A DNA stretch of 64,000 bases from Oscillospiraceae bacterium (GCA_902795345.1 CADBKO010000013.1:30884-94883), one strand, 5' to 3'; positions 45,472 through 55,634 are shown, counted from the first letter of the stretch. Numbers and translations: made by a program. The notes: generated by a model from the sequence alone, not told the origin.

Positions 45472-48400
45472 ATGAGAAAGCTCCTGACATTCCTGCTGTC
45501 CCTGCTCCTGCTCCTGCTCCTGGGGCTGGCCATGTCCGCTTCCGCCGCCACAGCCAAGGCGGTCACCATGCGCGTGGAGCTGGTGGAGGGCAGCGTCACC
45601 ATCAAGGATGCCAGCGGCGTCACCCTGGAATTCTTTGAAGGCATGCAGCTCCACAGCGGATACAGCGTCGAGACAGGCGACGACAGCTCCGCCTATATCA
45701 GCCTGGACGACGACAAGGCCATCAGACTGGATTGGGGCACCGCAGTTACCATCAAGAAATCCGGGCGGAAGCTCCAGGTCAAGCTGAAAGCCGGTCAGAT
45801 CGTCTTCAACGTGACCACGCCTCTGGCGGGAGACGAAGCCCTGGAGATCCGCACCAGCACTATGATCACCGGCGTGCGCGGTTCCTCCGGCATCGTGAGT
45901 CTGCGCGAGGTGCAGTATATCACCGGGCATGGTGTGGTTTATAATGCCTCTTCCCTTTCCGATGGCGCTAACTCCGCCCCGCCGATCCCCATCCGGGGCG
46001 GCCAGCGGTACGAGGCGGAGAGTGATTCCGCCGAAGCTCTGGCCCTGGAGGACATTCCCTCTGTCTATCTGGAGGAAGCGGCCGGCAATGAGCAGCTACA
46101 GCAGGACATCTCCGAAGAAGGCAACTTTGACGTGGAGGACTTGGTCGCGGCAATCCCCGAAAAGCAGGCGGAAGAAGCCGCCCGGCGTGAAGAGACCAAG
46201 GAAACGGCTCAGCGTGAGGGGGCCAAGGAAACCGAAACGCTCCCGTCGGATACGCAGAATACGAATAGTATCGACCCGGCATTTAAGAGGGATGGATCCG
46301 ACGACGGGCAGAGTGCCGCCGGATCGAGCGCGCTGGATCGGCCTTTCATTCCAGAGAATCCCACGGTTCCCGATCTACCCGTGATCCCCGACGAACCGGA
46401 TGCGCCCGACGAACCGGATGAACCGATCATGTATACCATCACATGGAAGATCGGCGACGAAACCGTAACGCAGGAAGTGGAAGAGGGCGATATGCCCTCC
46501 TATTCCGGCGAAGTCCCCGCCACGGAAGCGGACGCGCAATACAACTATGCCTTTGCTGGTTGGACGCCGGACATTGTGGACGCGGCGGACGACGCGACCT
46601 ATACCGCCGCCTTCACGAAGACGCTTCGATCCTATACCATCACCTGGAAAAACGACGACGGCAGCGTGATCGACACTTCCTCCGTCCCTTACGGCACCGT
46701 CCCCACCCATGCCGATCCTTCCAAAGACGCCACTGCGGAATACTCTTACACTTTCGCGGGATGGTCCCCTGCTCCTGCTTCCGTCGCCGGAGAAGCGACG
46801 TACACCGCGACGTATTCACAAAACGCCAAAACATTTACTATCCAATGGATGAACGGCGAGACCGAATTCCGCAACGATACCTATGATTTCGGTATACCGG
46901 TGGCCGATCCGGGCATCCCCGAAAGGACCGGCTATACCTTCCTCGGATGGGACAATGAGATACCGGAAACCATGCCCGCTGAGGACCTCACCTTCCACGC
47001 AGTCTGGACCATCAGCAAATACAGTGTGACCTTTGTGGACGAGGACGGTTCCACGATCCTGCTGCCTGCCGCCGAGTATGAGTATGGCACTTCGGCTGAC
47101 GATATTGAAAAGCCGGACGATCCAACCAAGGAGGAGGACGACGATCACATCTATTCCTTCGCCGGATGGGACCCGATGCCGGTTAAGGTCACGGATACGG
47201 CGACGTACAAAGCCACGTATACCCCCACCGAGAAACTTACGCTGAGCATTTCCCTTACGCAAGGCGCGGAAATCACAATCATAACAGACACGCGAGAAGA
47301 CGGCGACTTCTCCGGGGAAGGCGTTAAATTCACTTCTGAGTCAGAAAAACTGACCATGAAGGTAGCGCCCGGAACTTGGGTAGAAGTGAATTGCGAAGCT
47401 GACGAATATTATACCTTCCTTGGCAGCGACTCTCTGTTGATCGATGGCGTTACCTGCGACAATGGAACGGTTTTCCAGGTAACGAAGGACGTGGAAATCA
47501 GCTCCTCTAAAGCCTATTACAGGATCACGAACGTGGAATCCTTGACCAACGGGCCGGAGATGGATTCTGTGATTGACAGCAATTTGACCATCGACAGCGC
47601 CGTTGCGATTTCCCTGAATCGCAATGTGACGATCATGCCTGGCGTCACGCTGAACATCAACAATGAAGGCGCCGTCCTTACCGTCGGCGAGGGCGTCACG
47701 CTTACCGTCAACGGCACCCTGACGAACACGGGGACCATCATCAACAACGGCACCATCGTCAACAACGGGACGATCAGCAATGACGGCACGATTACAAATA
47801 ACGGCACCATCCACAATTACAGCGATAACACGATCGTAAACAACGGCCAGCTGTTCAACATCGGCACCCTGAACAACGGCGCCGCCGGAGATACTCCCAT
47901 GGACGGAAGGATCGTGAATGGCTCTTCCGGCTTCCTGTCCAACTGCGGAACGCTCGCATCCCACACCAGCGGCAGCAGAATCGAAAACGCGGGCGTGTTC
48001 CTTCCCAAAGCCTCCAATGATACCGCTTCCATTTTCACATACGTCGGCGAGTTTGAAAACGCCGTTACAGGAGACGGCACGGTTGCCGAAAACGGAGGCC
48101 TCTGCAATGACGACGGCTCTGATGTGACCTGGTATCTGACCGACGCCGAAACTGCGGGCAAATATGTGCTGCATATCACCGGCGCGGGAGCGATCCAGGA
48201 TTACGAATATACTGGAACTGACGGCAGCGGCGGCACTGCCAATTATATCGTCGAATCGCCCTGGTGGGACATGAAGGACGATATCACGGAGCTGGACCTG
48301 GGGAATCAGATCACCGGCATCGGCGCTTTCGCCTTTGCGCACTCCAAAATCACTAGCTTGACCGTCCCGTCCGGCGTGAAATATCTCGGCAGCTATTCCT

Positions 48401-48924
48401 TCTATAAGAGCCCGGCTCTCAGCAGCCTTACCATCGGGTCCGGCGTGACGGAAATACGCGATCATGCCTTTTCTGATTGTGACAGTCTCACGACGCTGGT
48501 CGTGCCCGATAACGTGACCAGCATCGGCGCTTCTGCGTTTTATAGCGCGATGCTTCAAACGGTCGAAATCGGAAGCGGCGTAACAAACATCGGATATTGG
48601 GCCTTTGCATATTGCACCAATATGACTGTACTGACGCTTTCTGAAGGACTTGTTTCGATCAGCGATCACGCTTTTTTGAATTGCTGGAAGCTGCCTTCCG
48701 TGTCTATTCCGGCCTCTGTCCAGAACATAGACGATGAAGCGTTCTGCGATTGCAATCAGCTGAACAAAGCGAATTTCGTCAATCCACCCACCCTTGGTTC
48801 CGATGTATTTAAAAATACGCCTGAATCTTTCTGCATCTATTATCCGGATAATAATCCGAACTGGGTAATTACAGACGGCAAATGGAATGGTTACAAAGCT
48901 GAAACCTATCCAACTACCAAGTGA
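45472..48924 (+). CDS. Secreted FecR-domain protein 2 with InlB-type repeats, Asn-Gly-Thr segment and BspA leucine-rich repeats
   Basis: A 1150-residue secreted protein: signal peptide, FecR domain (about 25-150, nearly the same as in proteins 1 and 3), a charged Glu/Lys-rich linker and a Pro-Asp-Glu hinge, four InlB-type repeats (about 320-595), a region of imperfect NNGTI-type repeats predicted to stack as a beta-helix (about 740-800), and at the C-terminus five BspA-type leucine-rich repeats (YLGSYSFYKSPALSSLTIGS and others). No LPXTG or SLH anchor is seen. A surface or extracellular adhesin/sensor is likely. GGAGG precedes ATG 45472. Confidence 0.8.
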   Translation: MRKLLTFLLSLLLLLLLGLAMSASAATAKAVTMRVELVEGSVTIKDASGVTLEFFEGMQLHSGYSVETGDDSSAYISLDDDKAIRLDWGTAVTIKKSGRKLQVKLKAGQIVFNVTTPLAGDEALEIRTSTMITGVRGSSGIVSLREVQYITGHGVVYNASSLSDGANSAPPIPIRGGQRYEAESDSAEALALEDIPSVYLEEAAGNEQLQQDISEEGNFDVEDLVAAIPEKQAEEAARREETKETAQREGAKETETLPSDTQNTNSIDPAFKRDGSDDGQSAAGSSALDRPFIPENPTVPDLPVIPDEPDAPDEPDEPIMYTITWKIGDETVTQEVEEGDMPSYSGEVPATEADAQYNYAFAGWTPDIVDAADDATYTAAFTKTLRSYTITWKNDDGSVIDTSSVPYGTVPTHADPSKDATAEYSYTFAGWSPAPASVAGEATYTATYSQNAKTFTIQWMNGETEFRNDTYDFGIPVADPGIPERTGYTFLGWDNEIPETMPAEDLTFHAVWTISKYSVTFVDEDGSTILLPAAEYEYGTSADDIEKPDDPTKEEDDDHIYSFAGWDPMPVKVTDTATYKATYTPTEKLTLSISLTQGAEITIITDTREDGDFSGEGVKFTSESEKLTMKVAPGTWVEVNCEADEYYTFLGSDSLLIDGVTCDNGTVFQVTKDVEISSSKAYYRITNVESLTNGPEMDSVIDSNLTIDSAVAISLNRNVTIMPGVTLNINNEGAVLTVGEGVTLTVNGTLTNTGTIINNGTIVNNGTISNDGTITNNGTIHNYSDNTIVNNGQLFNIGTLNNGAAGDTPMDGRIVNGSSGFLSNCGTLASHTSGSRIENAGVFLPKASNDTASIFTYVGEFENAVTGDGTVAENGGLCNDDGSDVTWYLTDAETAGKYVLHITGAGAIQDYEYTGTDGSGGTANYIVESPWWDMKDDITELDLGNQITGIGAFAFAHSKITSLTVPSGVKYLGSYSFYKSPALSSLTIGSGVTEIRDHAFSDCDSLTTLVVPDNVTSIGASAFYSAMLQTVEIGSGVTNIGYWAFAYCTNMTVLTLSEGLVSISDHAFLNCWKLPSVSIPASVQNIDDEAFCDCNQLNKANFVNPPTLGSDVFKNTPESFCIYYPDNNPNWVITDGKWNGYKAETYPTTK

Positions 48925-48978
48925 TTTTATAAAGTATTCTATATCAGACTTAGTATGCACATATTCGGAGGCCTCTAT

Positions 48979-51900
48979 ATGAAAAGACTGCTTTCTGTTG
49001 CTCTTGCATTTCTCCTGATGCTGGGACTCGCCTCTCCCGCCCTTGCCGCCAAAGCCAAGGCGGTCACCATGCGTGTGGAGCTGGTGGAGGGCAGCGTCAC
49101 CATCAGGGACGCCGGCGGCGTCGCCCTCGACTACTTCGAGGGCATCCAGCTTTACAGCGGTTACAGCGTCGAGACCGGCGACGACAGCTGCGCCTATATA
49201 AGTCTGGACGAAGAAAAGGCCATCAAGCTGGCCATGAACACCGCTGTCTCCATCAAGAAATCCGGGCGCAAGCTCCAGGTCAAGCTGAAGGCCGGGGAGA
49301 TCGTGTTTAATGTGACCACGCCTCTGGCCGGGAACGAGACCCTGGAGATCCGCACCAGCACCATGATCACCGGCGTCCGCGGCTCCTCCGGCGGTGTGAA
49401 CGCCGAAACCGGGGAAATCTTTTACGGCACCGGACACGGGATCGTCTGGTTCCGTGAGACGGATCAAACAAGTTCCTTGTATGGGCTTTCCCAGCGCACG
49501 GAGCTTTGGGGCGGGCGGATCGTCAGCGTGAACTGGCCGGTAAAAGATATGGAGCTTTCGGATTTCTCCGCTCTCTTCCTGGGTGAAGTCGCAGAGAATC
49601 CTGACCTGCAGAATTCGTTGAAAATGGAAGGGAGATTTGATCCCCAGGATATGATCAACCTGCTTCCGTTAATCTTGGAAGCCGAAATAGCGGCTCGGGA
49701 GGAAGCGAAGTCCAGTGCGGTTCCCCTGCCCGAAAGCGCGACCGACAGCCCAGTCAACGGAGATAACGTCAATCCTGCCTTCAATAATAACTGGGATCTG
49801 CCCACCATCGTTACGCCTCCTCCCATCATCGATCTGGATGATTTCATCATTCCCGACGATCCCATGAACCCGGACGAACCGGAAACCACGGCTTACACCG
49901 TCACCTGGCAGGATGAAGACGGCACCATTCTGGAAAAAGACGAGAATGTTCCCGTCGGCACCGTCCCCGAGTTTAACGGCAGCGATCCCATCAAAGCCGC
50001 CGACGCGCAGTATACCTATACCTTTGCGGGATGGGATTCCATTCCCGCCGCAGTCACCGGCGACGCCATTTATACCGCGACCTACAAGGAAACGCCCAAG
50101 ACCTATACCGTCACCTGGAAGGTCGACGACGAAACGACCACCGTGAAGTATGATTACGGAAGCGTTATCGTACCCCCCGCCGACCCGACAAAGACCGGCT
50201 ATACCTTCACTGGCTGGGGCGGCAATGTGCCAGAGACCATGCCTGCTGAGAACCTCTCCTTCACCGCACAGTGGGATGTCAATACCTATACCGTCACCTG
50301 GAAGCAGAACGACGGCACCTTGATCAACACCACCACCGTTGCTTACGGTGAAGTCCCCACCCACGCAGCGCCCACGAAAGAAGCGGACGCGCAGTATACC
50401 TATACCTTCGCGGGATGGAATACCACCCCTGTCGCCGTCACCGGTAACGCCACCTACACCGCGACTTACAGCACGACCACGAACACCTATACCATCACCT
50501 GGAAGCAGGACGACGGCACCGTGATCAATACCACCACCGTCGCTTACGGCGATGTTCCCACCCATACCGATCCCACTAAAGCTGCCGACGCGCAGTTTAC
50601 CTACACCTTTGCGGGTTGGACCCCGGCTGTCGCTGACGTCACCGCCGACGCTACCTATACAGCGACTTATTCCTCCACGGTGAACAAGTACACCATCACC
50701 TGGAAAAATGCAAATGGTGAAGTCCTCAAGACAGATGAAAACGTGGAATACGGTACCCTTCCCTCCTACAACGGTACTATACCGACCAAAACTGATGATG
50801 ATACTTATACGTATGTCTTCAGTAATTGGTCCCCTGAAATCTCTGATGTTACGGGCGACGTCACCTATACGCCGCAGTTCACTCAGTATCGAATCATTGA
50901 TCAAGCGTTCTTCAATGATGAGTTTCCAATAATCAACGAACCTTCTGCAATAATCATAGATGATGTTATTGCGGAGAGCCCGGTTACCCAAAACGCAGAT
51001 CTGTATATCAAAGCCGGCAGCTCTCTAGCCCTCTATTCGAATATGACGGTGTCTGAAGGTGCTACGCTCATCATCGACGGTACTTTGACGATCGAGACGG
51101 GATTCAAGCTTACCAACAACGGCACCATCACCAATAATGGCTCCATCGAAAACCGCGGCACCGTCATCAACAATGGAACTATGAATAACTACAGTCCGGA
51201 TACGATTTCCAACTACGGTTATTTCCATAACCTCGGCACTTTGAACAACGGAGCGGATGCTGATACCCGCGGCTCGTTCATCAACGACGACGGAGGCTTC
51301 CTTGTAAACGCCGGAACTTTCTTGACCTCCGCCGGAAGCTCTTTTACCAATTATGCAATTCTTATAAAGACGATTCCTAACAACGACTCTTCTGTTTTCC
51401 AATGCGTCGGATCCTACGATAATATTGGAGTCGAAGCTTATGACGGCGGTTTCTGCGGAGCAAGCACATACGATGTTGTTTGGTATATGCTGCCTGAAGG
51501 AGAAGGCTATACGCTGGATCTGTACGGCGACGGCGATATTGCCGATTATGACAGTTCCACTGATATCAACCCACCCTGGTACAGCTACCGGAACAGCATC
51601 ACCGCCTTGGCCATCGGTTCCGGGGTCACCAAAATCGGAAATTACGCTTTTGCAGACATATCAGTTGCATCTGTGGAAATCCCTGACACCGTTGCTTCCA
51701 TCGGCAATTATGCATTTGAGTACAACGATGCGATCACCTCACTCCATCTGCCTTACAGCGTGACAAGCGTCGGGAGGTCTGCCTTTATGTCTTGTGCGTC
51801 TCTCACGACCGTAACAATCGACGATGGTTTGAAAATCATCGGAGAGAGCGCATTCAGCGGCTGCGGCAGCTTAACGACGGTTGCACTCCCAACTACCCTG

Positions 51901-52182
51901 ACGACGATCGATGGCTATGCATTTATGAGCACTGGTTTGACTGTAATTGCTATCCCAGAAAATGTTTCAAGCATTGGAGAAAGCGCGTTTAATCACTGCA
52001 ATGCGCTTACGGAAATTCATTTTTGGGGTAATCCGCCAAACATCCTTGGTGATTCCGCTCTGGGCAGTACCGAAGGGAAAACCATCTGGTATCCCGATAT
52101 TTACAGTGAAGGTTGGGAAACCGCTATGGAAGGCGGAGAGTATTATGGGTATGACTTGCGCGAAGAACGGTTTACAGATTAA
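48979..52182 (+). CDS. Secreted FecR-domain protein 3 with five InlB-type repeats, Asn-Gly-Thr segment and BspA leucine-rich repeats
   Basis: A 1067-residue paralogue of the preceding protein: signal peptide (LSVALAFLLMLGLASPALA), FecR domain, five InlB-type repeats (about 310-640; the third and fourth are nearly the same at DNA level), an NNGTI-type repeat segment (about 710-765), and BspA-type leucine-rich repeats at the end. The first 150 codons are almost the same in DNA as those of protein 2, so one arose from the other by recent duplication or gene conversion. GGAGG before ATG 48979. Confidence 0.8.
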   Translation: MKRLLSVALAFLLMLGLASPALAAKAKAVTMRVELVEGSVTIRDAGGVALDYFEGIQLYSGYSVETGDDSCAYISLDEEKAIKLAMNTAVSIKKSGRKLQVKLKAGEIVFNVTTPLAGNETLEIRTSTMITGVRGSSGGVNAETGEIFYGTGHGIVWFRETDQTSSLYGLSQRTELWGGRIVSVNWPVKDMELSDFSALFLGEVAENPDLQNSLKMEGRFDPQDMINLLPLILEAEIAAREEAKSSAVPLPESATDSPVNGDNVNPAFNNNWDLPTIVTPPPIIDLDDFIIPDDPMNPDEPETTAYTVTWQDEDGTILEKDENVPVGTVPEFNGSDPIKAADAQYTYTFAGWDSIPAAVTGDAIYTATYKETPKTYTVTWKVDDETTTVKYDYGSVIVPPADPTKTGYTFTGWGGNVPETMPAENLSFTAQWDVNTYTVTWKQNDGTLINTTTVAYGEVPTHAAPTKEADAQYTYTFAGWNTTPVAVTGNATYTATYSTTTNTYTITWKQDDGTVINTTTVAYGDVPTHTDPTKAADAQFTYTFAGWTPAVADVTADATYTATYSSTVNKYTITWKNANGEVLKTDENVEYGTLPSYNGTIPTKTDDDTYTYVFSNWSPEISDVTGDVTYTPQFTQYRIIDQAFFNDEFPIINEPSAIIIDDVIAESPVTQNADLYIKAGSSLALYSNMTVSEGATLIIDGTLTIETGFKLTNNGTITNNGSIENRGTVINNGTMNNYSPDTISNYGYFHNLGTLNNGADADTRGSFINDDGGFLVNAGTFLTSAGSSFTNYAILIKTIPNNDSSVFQCVGSYDNIGVEAYDGGFCGASTYDVVWYMLPEGEGYTLDLYGDGDIADYDSSTDINPPWYSYRNSITALAIGSGVTKIGNYAFADISVASVEIPDTVASIGNYAFEYNDAITSLHLPYSVTSVGRSAFMSCASLTTVTIDDGLKIIGESAFSGCGSLTTVALPTTLTTIDGYAFMSTGLTVIAIPENVSSIGESAFNHCNALTEIHFWGNPPNILGDSALGSTEGKTIWYPDIYSEGWETAMEGGEYYGYDLREERFTD

Positions 52183-52216
52183 TGGAATAATCTAGTCTAA
52201 AAGAAGACGCTGCAAT

Positions 52217-54040
52217 ATGAAACTCTCCTCTACACTCAAACGCATCGGCGCGGCGGTGCTGGCCGCAGCGATCCTCACCGCCATCGCGGCATTGGGGATA
52301 TTGGATCAGCCGGACTACACGGTCTCTGACCTTGTTTATCAGTCCCCCGCCGCCACGGACGGGCAGATCGTGGTCATCGGCATGGACCAGCGGGCGGTGG
52401 ACGCCTTCGGCCCCGTGCCCTGGCCCCGCACCGTGATCGCGCAAGCCATCGAATATCTGAACAAGGACCCGGAGCGAAAGCCCGCCGCCATCGGCATAGA
52501 TATTCTTTTCGTGGGCGACAGCGCGGACCCGGAGGCGGACGCCGCCCTGGTGGAAGCCGCCGAAAAGGGAGGCAACGTGCTCTTTGCCTCCGCGGGGACC
52601 TTTGGCAGCGGCCTGGTGAACACGGGCGACGACTTTTACATCGACACCAAGGCGGTGCTTGCCTGGGACCGGCCCTTTGACCAGCTGCGGGAGGTCTCCT
52701 ATACCGGGCACATCAACGCCATGGCGGACGCGGACAGCATCGTGCGCCACGCCATGCTCTATGTGGACGTGCCGGAGATCGGGCGTGTCTACTCCTTCTC
52801 CCGGACGCTTTACGAGATGTATGCCGAGCGTCACGGCATCCAGCCGACGGCTCTGCCGAAGACGGACGCCAAGGGCTTCTTCTACATTCCTTTCACCGCC
52901 GGACCCGGCAGCTACTATGACAGCGTCAGCGTTGCGGACCTGCTGGAAGGGACGGTCAGCCCCGGCTATTTCGCCGGGAAAGTCGTTCTGATCGGCCCCT
53001 ACGCCGCAGGCATGCAGGATGAATACCGCACCAGCATGGACCACGCCGCCCCCATGTACGGCATCGAGATCCAGGCGAACCTGATCGACGCCTACCGGAA
53101 TGGCTTCTATCCCCACGAGGTCCATGAAACTGCGCAGCTGGTGATCCTGTTCCTGGTCTCCGGCCTCTGCTTCTGGTGGCTGTGGGACCGGAAGGTGCTC
53201 CATGCCCTGCTGACCTGGCTGATTCTCTGCGCTCTTTGGGTGGGCCTCTGCTTCGGGCTATACCGGCTGGCAGGCCTTGTATTTCATGTGCTGTGGGTGC
53301 CCCTGGCTGCCACCCTCATCTTCATCGCCTCCGTTGCGCTGAACTATTTCCGGGCTTCTCTGGAAAAGCGGCATATCACGGACACCTTCGGGCGCTATGT
53401 GGACCCCGCCATCCTGAAGGAACTGCTGGTGAAGGGCGGCGCGGCGGAGGACCTGGGCGGCAAGACCTTTGAGATCGCGGTGCTGTTCGTGGATATCCGG
53501 GGCTTCACCACCATGAGCGAATCCCTGGACCCGCCCACCGTCGTGGAGATCATCAACCAATACCTGACCCTGACGACGGAGTGCATCATGCGTCACCACG
53601 GCACCCTGGACAAATTCGTGGGAGACTGCACCATGGCCTTCTGGAATGCTCCCCTGCCCCAGGAGGACCCCGTTTACCTGGCCTGCTGCGCCGCCATGGA
53701 CATGGTGGAGGGCTCCAAGGCTCTGGGCGCGCAGCTCCAGGAGCGCTTCGGGCGCACCGTCAGCTTCGGCGTCGGCGTCCACTTTGGCCCCGCCGTCGTG
53801 GGCAATATCGGCGCTCCCAAGCGGATGGACTACACCGCCATCGGCGACACCGTGAATACGGCTTCCCGGCTGGAATCCAATGCGCCGGGCAGCACGATCT
53901 ATATCTCCCGCGCGGTGGCCGACGCCCTGGGCGACCGGGCAAAGACCACCTCCCTCGGCGGCTCCGTCAAGCTCAAGGGCAAAGCCGAGGGGTTCGAGGT
54001 CCTCACACTGGATTCCCTGGAAATGGAAGAAAGGAAATAA
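52217..54040 (+). CDS. CHASE2-domain adenylate cyclase
   Basis: Membrane-bound class III nucleotide cyclase of 607 residues. N-terminal helix (about 10-28), an extracytoplasmic CHASE2 sensor domain (about 30-295), three to four transmembrane helices (about 305-385), then the catalytic domain. Metal-binding Asp426 (FVDIRGFTT) and Asp470 (KFVGD), the substrate-selecting pair Lys466 and Thr540 that points to ATP, and transition-state Asn547 and Arg551 (GDTVNTASR) are all in place, so activity as an adenylate cyclase is expected. It lies between the FecR genes and the NHL/SLH gene with tight spacing. CHASE2 cyclases often adjoin FecR-domain genes in other phyla. Confidence 0.88.
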   Translation: MKLSSTLKRIGAAVLAAAILTAIAALGILDQPDYTVSDLVYQSPAATDGQIVVIGMDQRAVDAFGPVPWPRTVIAQAIEYLNKDPERKPAAIGIDILFVGDSADPEADAALVEAAEKGGNVLFASAGTFGSGLVNTGDDFYIDTKAVLAWDRPFDQLREVSYTGHINAMADADSIVRHAMLYVDVPEIGRVYSFSRTLYEMYAERHGIQPTALPKTDAKGFFYIPFTAGPGSYYDSVSVADLLEGTVSPGYFAGKVVLIGPYAAGMQDEYRTSMDHAAPMYGIEIQANLIDAYRNGFYPHEVHETAQLVILFLVSGLCFWWLWDRKVLHALLTWLILCALWVGLCFGLYRLAGLVFHVLWVPLAATLIFIASVALNYFRASLEKRHITDTFGRYVDPAILKELLVKGGAAEDLGGKTFEIAVLFVDIRGFTTMSESLDPPTVVEIINQYLTLTTECIMRHHGTLDKFVGDCTMAFWNAPLPQEDPVYLACCAAMDMVEGSKALGAQLQERFGRTVSFGVGVHFGPAVVGNIGAPKRMDYTAIGDTVNTASRLESNAPGSTIYISRAVADALGDRAKTTSLGGSVKLKGKAEGFEVLTLDSLEMEERK

Positions 54041-54044
54041 AGCC

Positions 54045-55577
54045 ATGAAACGTAGTATTCTGATCCTGTTCCTGGTCGTCGCCCTGCTCACGGGCGCTGT
54101 CTCCGCCGCTTATATACCCACGGTGGAATATGACTCCCTGGATTTTGACGGCGGCATGATCTCCGGCATCTGGCTGGATGGCAGCACGCTCTATGCGACG
54201 GACATTCAAAACAAGGTCGTCTGGTGCATGGAAAACGGGGAGCCCGAAATCTTCGCCGGGGACCGAACCTACCGGGACATCAACGGCATCGTGATCGCCG
54301 ATTATTTCGACGCCGAAGTGGATAAGGCCCGCTTTATGGAGCCCTGGGCCATCGTCCCCTTCCTGGACGGCTGGGCCGTCAGCGACGCCAGCGCCAACAC
54401 GGTGCGTTATATCGTCGATGGCAAGGTGATGACCGCCTGCGGCGAAGAGAAGGGCTTTTCGGACGGATTCTGCACGGAAGCCCGCCTCTACCATCCCACG
54501 GGGCTTGCCGTGGACGACGATGGCCTTGCCTATATTGCGGACACCGGCAACGGCGCTATCCGCACCCTTGACACGGAGGGCAACGTGCGCACCGTTTACA
54601 CCGGTCTTGCGGAGCCCACGGGCCTCTGCTGGCATGACGGCGCCCTCTATATCGCAGAGACCGGGCGCAGCCGCATCCTTTGCCTGGAGGACGGCGAGCT
54701 GACGGTCCTGGCCGGGGACGGCGGCGAAAAGGATGAATACGGCGTCTATGGCTGCGGCTTTGCCGACGGGCCTGCCGCCTCTGCCCTCTTCGAGCATCCC
54801 CAGGGTCTCGCCGTGGCCGACGATGGCACTGTCTATATCGCGGACACCGGCAACGGCGCCATTCGTCGTCTGATGGACGGGCGGGTCAGCACCATGGCCG
54901 TCACCGCCGAGGACGACCTTTATCTGGCCTCTCCCCAGGGTATCCTGGTCAGCGGAAGGAATATCCTGGTTTCGGATTCTCTCACCGGCGCCATCCTGGA
55001 ATTCGATACCAGTATCCATGAGTTCCAGGACGTCTCCGAAACCGACTGGTTCGCCCCCTCCGTCCGGGAGGCGCTGATCCGCGGCATCATTTCCGGCGAG
55101 GATAACAACTTCCGTCCCGACGATCCCATGACCCGGGCGGACTTCGTGGAAATGCTGGCGAACCTGCAGCGCAGTCTGGACGGCAGCACGGTCATCAACG
55201 GTGGATTCCAGTTTACGGACATCACCGACGAAACTCCCTATGCCGCCATCGCCCGCTGGTCCGGAGATTTCGGCATCATCACCGGCAAGGATACCGGCGA
55301 ATTTGCCGGGGAGGAACCTATTCTGCGGCAGCAGATGGTGGCGATCCTCTACCGCTTCATCACCATCAGCGAGATGGACAACGTGCCCGTGGGAGACCTG
55401 GACGGCTTCAGCGATGGCTACACCACCTCCGCTTACGCGCAGGATGCCATGATCTGGGCTGTGGGCCGGGGCATCATCAACGGTTTCCCGGATGGGACGC
55501 TGGCCCCCTTCGGCGGCGCTACGAGGGCCCAGGCCGTGAAGATCATCGTTTATTTCATGGATATGTACGGGTTCTGA
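54045..55577 (+). CDS. NHL-repeat protein with three C-terminal SLH domains
   Basis: Secreted 510-residue cell-wall protein. Signal peptide (ILILFLVVALLTGAVSAA), a beta-propeller built from NHL-type blades (repeated HPTGLAVDDDGLAYIADTGN and HPQGLAVADDGTVYIADTGN), then three SLH domains from about residue 330 (DWFAPSVREALIRGIISG, FRPDDPMTRADF and similar) that bind secondary cell-wall polymer. Starts four bases after the cyclase stop. It may display a ligand-binding propeller on the wall for the neighbouring sensor. The reading frame remains open upstream of the ATG, but there it only shadows the cyclase. Confidence 0.85.
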   Translation: MKRSILILFLVVALLTGAVSAAYIPTVEYDSLDFDGGMISGIWLDGSTLYATDIQNKVVWCMENGEPEIFAGDRTYRDINGIVIADYFDAEVDKARFMEPWAIVPFLDGWAVSDASANTVRYIVDGKVMTACGEEKGFSDGFCTEARLYHPTGLAVDDDGLAYIADTGNGAIRTLDTEGNVRTVYTGLAEPTGLCWHDGALYIAETGRSRILCLEDGELTVLAGDGGEKDEYGVYGCGFADGPAASALFEHPQGLAVADDGTVYIADTGNGAIRRLMDGRVSTMAVTAEDDLYLASPQGILVSGRNILVSDSLTGAILEFDTSIHEFQDVSETDWFAPSVREALIRGIISGEDNNFRPDDPMTRADFVEMLANLQRSLDGSTVINGGFQFTDITDETPYAAIARWSGDFGIITGKDTGEFAGEEPILRQQMVAILYRFITISEMDNVPVGDLDGFSDGYTTSAYAQDAMIWAVGRGIINGFPDGTLAPFGGATRAQAVKIIVYFMDMYGF

Positions 55578-55585
55578 TTCCTATA

Positions 55586-55626
55586 AGAATACCGCCTGTC
55601 CGAGACCGGGCAGGCGGTATTCTTTT
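55586..55626 (+). terminator. Terminator of the FecR/cyclase operon
   Basis: Perfect 13-bp stem AGAATACCGCCTG / CAGGCGGTATTCT followed by TTT; may also serve the convergent cupin gene. Confidence 0.9.
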
Positions 55627-55634
55627 GAACAGGC

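Noticed and set aside
53880-54044. N-terminal extension of the NHL/SLH protein by about 55 residues
   Set aside because: It overlaps the end of the cyclase gene in another frame, and a signal peptide begins exactly at ATG 54045.
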